Assembly (NCBI GenBank): GCA_022835595.1
Contig: BQUP01000005.1
Coordinates: 1-64,000, forward strand
DNA from: Cystobasidium ongulense
Taxonomy: Eukaryota > Basidiomycota > Cystobasidiomycetes > Cystobasidiales > Cystobasidiaceae
Direction of reading: 5' to 3'
DNA length: 64,000 nt
Positions 58,883-64,000 of this stretch are shown here, piece after piece. Each line of letters starts with the position of its first letter. Within the stretch, counting starts at the first letter, position 1. The position numbers were made by a program, and so were the translations under genes. The notes below the pieces were generated by a model, which saw only the letters and a list, made by a program, of their open reading frames with translations, did no database searches and was not told the DNA's origin.

Positions 58883-60398
58883 ATGTCCGTCTCAAAGCTG
58901 CGAGTAGGCTATGTACCAGAGGTAAGTCCATGTTCCTTGCTACTACCGACTCAGGGCTAACAGGTCTCGCAGCACTTTTCGACCCCCATACTATGGCTGG
59001 GAGAGAAAGATTCGGGTATCGAACTGCACAGCTGTCCGAGTAAGGCTTCATCGTCGACTGCACCTGTATACATCTGAACATGGTTGGTACAGGCGGCACG
59101 GGTCAGATGATACAAGCTCTCAAAGACGATAAGATCGATGTGGTGAGGAGTATGCATACATATCGCAGACGTGCAATGATGCTAATGTGCGCTTGACAGG
59201 CTGTTGCCCTCACTGAATCTCTGATTGCTGGAATTGTGCGCAAAGCCGCTGACTATCGCATCGTTGGGCAATATGTTTCATCGCCATTGAATTGGTAGGT
59301 CGCCCAAGTAGCCCCGCCAGTCAAGATGAACGCTGACCTTGGCAACAAACAGGGCGGTGATCACTGGAAAGGACACGCCTTACAAGTCCGTTTCCGACCT
59401 CAGAGGCAAGACTATCGGAGTTTCCCGAATGGGCTCTGGTTCTCAAATCTTCGCTTCTTATATGGCTTTGAGAGAAAAGTGGTTCAGCGACGAAAAGGCG
59501 GAAACTGTCGAACCGCTGGACTTTAAAGGTAGGCAGGTACTTTATGAGGCAGTTAGCCTACTGGCTAACACTATTCACTAGTCCTGGATACCTTTAAGGT
59601 AAACATTCGCACCGCATGCTTACGAGACAACTGAATAACATTGCGTTCAGGGACTTCGAGACGGTGTCAACAATGGAGAAGCCGCAGCATTCCTGTGGGA
59701 ATGGTGAGCAAAGTTGCCAAAGATTGTGCAAGCCTAGCTAAGTCTTCGATTTAGGTTTACCACAAAGCCTTGTAAGTCGTCGAACCTCGATCTAATACTG
59801 TACATCTGATCGTTGACAACGGCTTCGTAGACGTTGACTCTGGAGGTTAGTTTTCCCACTGCTTGCTCAGATTGAGAATCCGAATTGATATGTCTATTGT
59901 CTTCAGAATGCCGCTTTATCGGCAATGTGCCAGTGCGTTGAATCGTACTTGTATCGGCGGAGAAACGAGTGACGTTCAGCTGATGGTATCCTTAGACCCC
60001 TTGGCCAAGTTGGGCAATCGTAGCTACTCCGCAAACCGACAAGGATAGTGTTAAACGATTCGTCGAAAGGCTAGACGCAGAAGTACAGGACTTTAATTCT
60101 CCGGAATCTCGCGATAATGGCAAAGACATTCAGTACATCCAGAAAACCCTGGGTTACCCCGAGGAGGACATCAAAGACTGCAAGTTTATGCCTTGTTCCT
60201 TCTGTTCCCGTTTTTCACTGACACTGGCTTTGGGCAGGGCTGAAAATCACGGACTATCCGAAAAACATTGGCGAGGTTCAGCGACGCGTCATATTCGATA
60301 CATTAGATGTTCTGGAAAAATCCGGCGTGGTGCAAGCGCCTTCAGACGGGTGGCAGCTCGAAACTTTCGTAGACCCTGAAATTGCGAAGGTAGTATAA
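58883..60398 (+). CDS. Periplasmic-binding-protein-fold (type 2) protein, Candida Ca3427-like
   Basis: Cytosolic-looking protein (no signal peptide) of about 300 residues in about nine exons. Begins MSVSKLRVGYVPE, followed by HFSTPILW...GIELHSCPSGTGQM, QALKDDKIDVAVALTESL, VSDLRGKTIGVSRMGSGSQI (the ligand-binding loop), DGVNNGEAAAFLWEWFTTKP, PWPSWAIVATPQT and LGYPEEDIKDWLKITDYPKN. This is the SsuA/THI5-like solute-binding fold, related to Candida albicans Ca3427 and to bacterial ABC-importer binding proteins, used here without a transporter. Two exons are tiny (59582-59598 and 59831-59845). The natural ligand is unknown to me. Convergent with DHR2 (42 bp). Confidence 0.85.
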
Positions 60399-60440
60399 CT
60401 GTATTGTGTTTGTAGGACTATATAATCGTATGAAAGGGGT

Positions 60441-63400
60441 CTAGTCTACATTCATCGTTTCTTTCTTTGCCGGCTCAATCTGGCCTTCTGACACGTCGTG
60501 ATGGAAGAACGGCGTGACTTTGGTCCGTAACCACATCAATGGCACGGAAGATACGATACGAGCGTATAAATGCGATGTATATGTCTGAAGCACAACATTT
60601 TGAAGACGTCAGTAAAGTAGGCTGTTTCGTCAAGAAAAATATAGGACACACAAGTTCTGAGAAGACGATTGCGTCAACTTTTCGACCATGCAAGATAGAG
60701 CTCGGGTGAATCTTCAATCTCTGTCATCTCGCAGTAAATCAGCACTGATCCGCACTGTGTTCACAAGTATCATTGGTATCTGCACTTACCATTGATCCGG
60801 TCGTTCTTCGATACTTGTCATCGGGCATACGCATCGCTGTATTGGTGAAAAGACCGGCAAGCAAGCATAGGAGAATGGGCTCTTCGTTATCTCCTGCGCT
60901 CATGGTACAGTCTAGCCCGGCATCGAGTCTCTTTACTCTGTCACGCAACTGAACCCTAGCATCGAGAACCTGATTCAATGTCTTTATCGAAAGAAAGTGA
61001 TCCTTGCACCAGTGTCGTCTCTCCTTCGGGCTCGGCATGCTTTCGCATATCTCTTCATATGCCTTGAGTATGTTAAGAAGCATCATGTGATCTCCAGAGC
61101 GATGTATGAATTTTGAGCGGATGGCACTGGCTGCCTCTCTATGCTGGAACGGCACTGATAGTATCGCATCGGCCGAGCCTAGCAAAGCCAACAAGTCGAT
61201 GATTTCTGAAGAACACTCGTTGTCGAACGACGCAAGCAGAACTTTCGCTTGTTTCGGTTCGAGGGGGAGAGCTGCCATCTTGCGGCCTGTTCCGGTAATC
61301 CGACCGTTCTGATCTGTAGCACCAAGGCCATATAATTCCATCAGAGCAGAGGCAACTGGGAAGGATAAAGAGAGGTGAGTGGTAGCGAGAGAAGAAGACA
61401 AGATTGGACTCACTCGAGTCGGTGGACGGCCGATCCATGAAGTTGAACTTTGTGACATCCTCTTGCCCATAGGCCAGCAAGTGCAGGAGAGCGAAGGCTA
61501 AGCTGCAACGCTGTATTTCAGGGAGCAGGGCTTTGCGCATATCTTGATAGGCCTTTTCTGTATACAGTCTAAAGCACGTTCCAGCTGCCTCTCGACCCGC
61601 TCGACCTGATCGTTGTGTTGCCGAGTTCTTGCTAATTGGAGTAAGCAGCAGACTGTCCATTCCCGTTGTAGGGTGGAACGTCTTTTCCTTCTGCATGCCG
61701 GTATCTACCACATATTTGATGCCAGATATTGTGATAGATGTCTCTGCGACATTTGTTGCCAGGATAACTTTGCGCGTATTGGGTGGAGCCATACTGAAAG
61801 CTTTGTTCTGCTCGGAGGGTGTCAAGCGAGCATAAAGCGGGCACACGAGCAGCTGTACAGCAAGCATTAGCACAAGACAAGGATAAAAAGCTAAATTCGG
61901 AAGCTTACCTGCATCTTCTTGCTGTCTAATGTGGGTAGATAAGTCTCAATTTGAGCTTTCAGGTTCTCAATCTCTTCTTGTCCAGCGAGAAACACAAGCA
62001 CATCGCCTGGAGGACACGTATAGTGTATTTGGAAGATACACTTTAGAGCAGCATCTATATAATCTGAGGTAGCATCCTGAAGGTACATCGTTTTCACGTT
62101 GAATGTTCGACCCTGGACGAACAGGATTTTGGCTCTGTAAGCGGAATATATATCAGTCCAGATGACACAATTGTAGAGAAATTCTGGAGTGTCCAGAACA
62201 CTCACCCATCAAAGAATTCACTAAAGCGTTCTGCATCGATGGTAGCAGACATGACTACTATCTTCAGAGGTCCGACAGGCTCCCCGTTCTTTCCCTTTTC
62301 TCCCGTTCGCGCCATCTCTTTGCGCTTGATCTGGATTTCCTTAATAAAACCGAGGATCATATCGGTCCGCAGAGTCCGCTCGTGAGCCTCGTCGATGACC
62401 ACTACATCGTAAGACTCCAGCAAGCGATCGCCTAAAATCTCCTGAAGTAGCGTACCATCGGTGAGATACTTCAGCCGCGTCTTGGATGACGAGCAGTCAT
62501 CGAAGCGAACAGTATAACCAACAGTGGAACCGAGTGTGCAGCCATACTCTTCACTGACTCGCCGTGCTAGGGATGTTGCTGCGACACGCCTTGGCTGTGT
62601 GACAGCTATCCGAGGATGAGGCCGACATACTTCGGATGAAAGGAGGAATTGTGGTATTTCTGTGAAGATACTGAGTGGTTCAGACCGTGAACCTTGCTGA
62701 AAACTTGCCTTCTATACACTCACGGGTCGTTTTGCCAGATCCAGTTTCGCCAAGTATAACCACGGTGTCTCGCTCCTCAATCTCCTTCAGGATGGCATCT
62801 CTCACAGCATAAACAGGCAGTTTCTGTCTTGCTGTCAATAAGTGTTCGGCCTTGTCTTTCCGGTCTGCTTGCTGCCTCTTTCTTGCCTGCTTTTTGCTTT
62901 CGCCAGCTCTAACATCTAGTCCACGCGCCTTGCCGGGCGGGCTGGCCTCCTCACCGTCTGAGGCGTTGTCTTCTTGATCATAGAACGTAGCAACACGTTT
63001 GGATGTTATCAGTGGGGGGGTCTCGCGTGCCAGAGCCTTGCTATGCGATAGTGACACCTTGGCTTTTGACAAGTCTGACCCATTTAGATGGAGGCCAGTT
63101 TCGCCCTCTGGACTGCGTTTCCTGCTCTTGGACTGACTCTGACTTATCCCGTTGGTACTGGCTTTACGCTTCTTGAAGACTGCACTTGCATGTCCTTCAT
63201 CCTCTGCCTCTTCATTTGAAGCATCCGGTTTTGCTGGTGGCAAGACTGCACTCGAAGTGGAAGCGAAAGGTGCAGTGTCTGTATGCCCGTTTACGTGCTT
63301 GGCGGGCGATCTTTGCTTCTTCGGACTTGCCTTGACAGCTTTCTGTGGCAGTATACTCTCTGCGTCGTCGTCGAAGACAGTATATGCCATGTCGTCTGTC

Positions 63401-63513
63401 GCGTCTTTCAAATTTGGTGATCTCGGTTTGCGAGAAGGAAAGCCGAACAGTGAACCCAGCAAGCTGCTTTCTTCAAGCCCATCCACAATGAAGCAAGTCT
63501 CGCACAAGACCAT
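60441..63513 (-). CDS. DHR2: DEAH-box RNA helicase Dhr2/DHX33 type
   Basis: Nucleolar helicase for pre-18S rRNA processing. The open frame extends to 63522 but begins there with GTG; the first ATG in frame is at 63513 ([15 protein letters not shown]). The N-terminal ~250 residues are basic and Ser-rich ([22 protein letters not shown]). Motifs: [13 protein letters not shown] (I), [18 protein letters not shown] (II, DEAH), [17 protein letters not shown] (III), [28 protein letters not shown] and [19 protein letters not shown] (VI). HA2 region: [20 protein letters not shown]. The OB-fold end has [21 protein letters not shown], spliced to [20 protein letters not shown]. At least seven exons. Closer to DHX33/Dhr2 than to Prp43 or Prp22 by length and OB-fold sequence; start not certain. 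Confidence 0.9.
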
Positions 63514-64000
63514 GGCCTTCACACCATGACGTGCTTACACGTACAAGGTGCTCTAGACAGCACGGCTGCGTCGCGTTGCGAACAAGCGTCAGCTCAAAGG
63601 CTGTGGCTCCGAGAAACATTGCAGGACACAACATGTACCTACGCGACCTTGCCGACTCTTTGTATCCAGCCGTTACCTCTTTCACCTGAAGCAGAAATGT
63701 ACGCAATGTACCATAGCCCATCTCGCCCGTCTACAGCTACTGTCGAGCCGCCGGCGACATTCGGTAGTCCATGCCTACAGCAAGATATAGGTACTTACTC
63801 TCGCCAAATCGAGGGTGCAATTAACCACAGACTCAGATGCATCTCACATCGACCGCTGTATCATGTCAACGCTCATTTAAATCCTGCCGCCTCACTCCGG
63901 TCCAAGCGCATGACTCCAGAAGAATCAGAGAATGCATGTACAACCAGAACCACTACTACACGAAGTGTGCGAATATTTACAGATTTACTGCTACGGAATG
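63514..64000. other. Intergenic to window edge
   Basis: About 490 bp upstream of DHR2. Short ORFs on the minus strand show no recognisable similarity. The region may contain a 5' exon of DHR2 or the promoter; nothing else is supported. Confidence 0.4.

Noticed and set aside
63473-63721. Minus-strand ORF at the right edge as an upstream gene or DHR2 exon
   Set aside because: Cys-rich sequence without recognisable pattern; frame and splice sites do not link it convincingly to DHR2.

Overview
The window is the left end of a fungal chromosome. It opens with about 190 bp of C-rich telomere-like repeat (mostly CCCCTAAA, with CCCTAAA and longer-A variants) and then passes almost directly into housekeeping genes. 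Genes are compact, nearly all are interrupted by short GT-AG introns (mostly about 40 to 100 bp, some apparently 35 to 38 bp), and intergenic gaps are small. Intron density, protein similarity (DCP2, Srs2, Rok1, ARPC2, base-exchange phosphatidylserine synthase) and an Arp2/3 subunit point to a basidiomycete, plausibly a tremellomycete-type yeast. The class is my inference; only 'intron-rich fungus' is directly supported.

Layout. 1-192 telomere; 224-433 small Cys-rich ORF (doubtful). 838-3135 DCP2 (-); 3364-5868 TRM1 (-); 6069-8203 mitochondrial citrate synthase (+); 8712-10188 class II Hsp40 (Sis1 type, +); 10659-12458 class I farnesylatable Hsp40 (Ydj1 type, +); 12833-14975 PQ-rich vWA protein (+); 15289-16306 Yip-domain Golgi protein (-); 17074-18408 shikimate/quinate dehydrogenase-like (+); 19148-21671 B-type cyclin (-, with a 16-N assembly gap in an intron); 22655-25960 large unknown protein (+); 26414-27639 ARPC2 (-); 28114-30582 TPR-SET protein (-); about 31046-31763 uncharacterised exon(s) (+); 31907-33259 PRP18 (+); 33529-34764 LRR protein (+); 34853-37144 base-exchange phosphatidylserine synthase (-); 37513-39619 biotin-protein ligase (+); 39655-40736 DPM1 (-); 40899-42859 ROK1 (+); 43139-45160 secreted glycerophosphodiesterase (+); 45203-46034 GNAT acetyltransferase (-); 46362-47440 ribosomal protein P0 (-); 48672-52493 Srs2-like UvrD helicase (+); 52646 to about 55528 mitochondrial PPR-like protein (-); 55777-56683 MED18 (+); 56877-58688 ALG10 (+); 58883-60398 Ca3427-like binding-fold protein (+); 60441-63513 DHR2/DHX33 DEAH helicase (-).

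Functional themes. RNA metabolism dominates (DCP2 decapping, TRM1 tRNA modification, PRP18 splicing, ROK1 and DHR2 ribosome biogenesis, P0 ribosome stalk, MED18 transcription). There is also a secretory and lipid set (DPM1, ALG10, Yip, PSS, GDPD), protein folding (two adjacent Hsp40s), genome stability (SRS2) and cell cycle (cyclin B). I see no operon-like pathway cluster, no biosynthetic cluster, no tRNA or rRNA gene, and no recognisable transposon.

Candidates for novelty: core genes lying within 1 kb of a telomere with no subtelomeric buffer, a side-by-side Sis1/Ydj1 Hsp40 pair, strings of micro-exons (four in a row in the catalytic part of the GDPD) with very short introns, an animal/plant-type phosphatidylserine synthase, and an unrecognised ~950-residue protein. 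I did not find a clearly new biological system. Exon boundaries were read by eye from frame and splice consensus and should be confirmed with RNA data.
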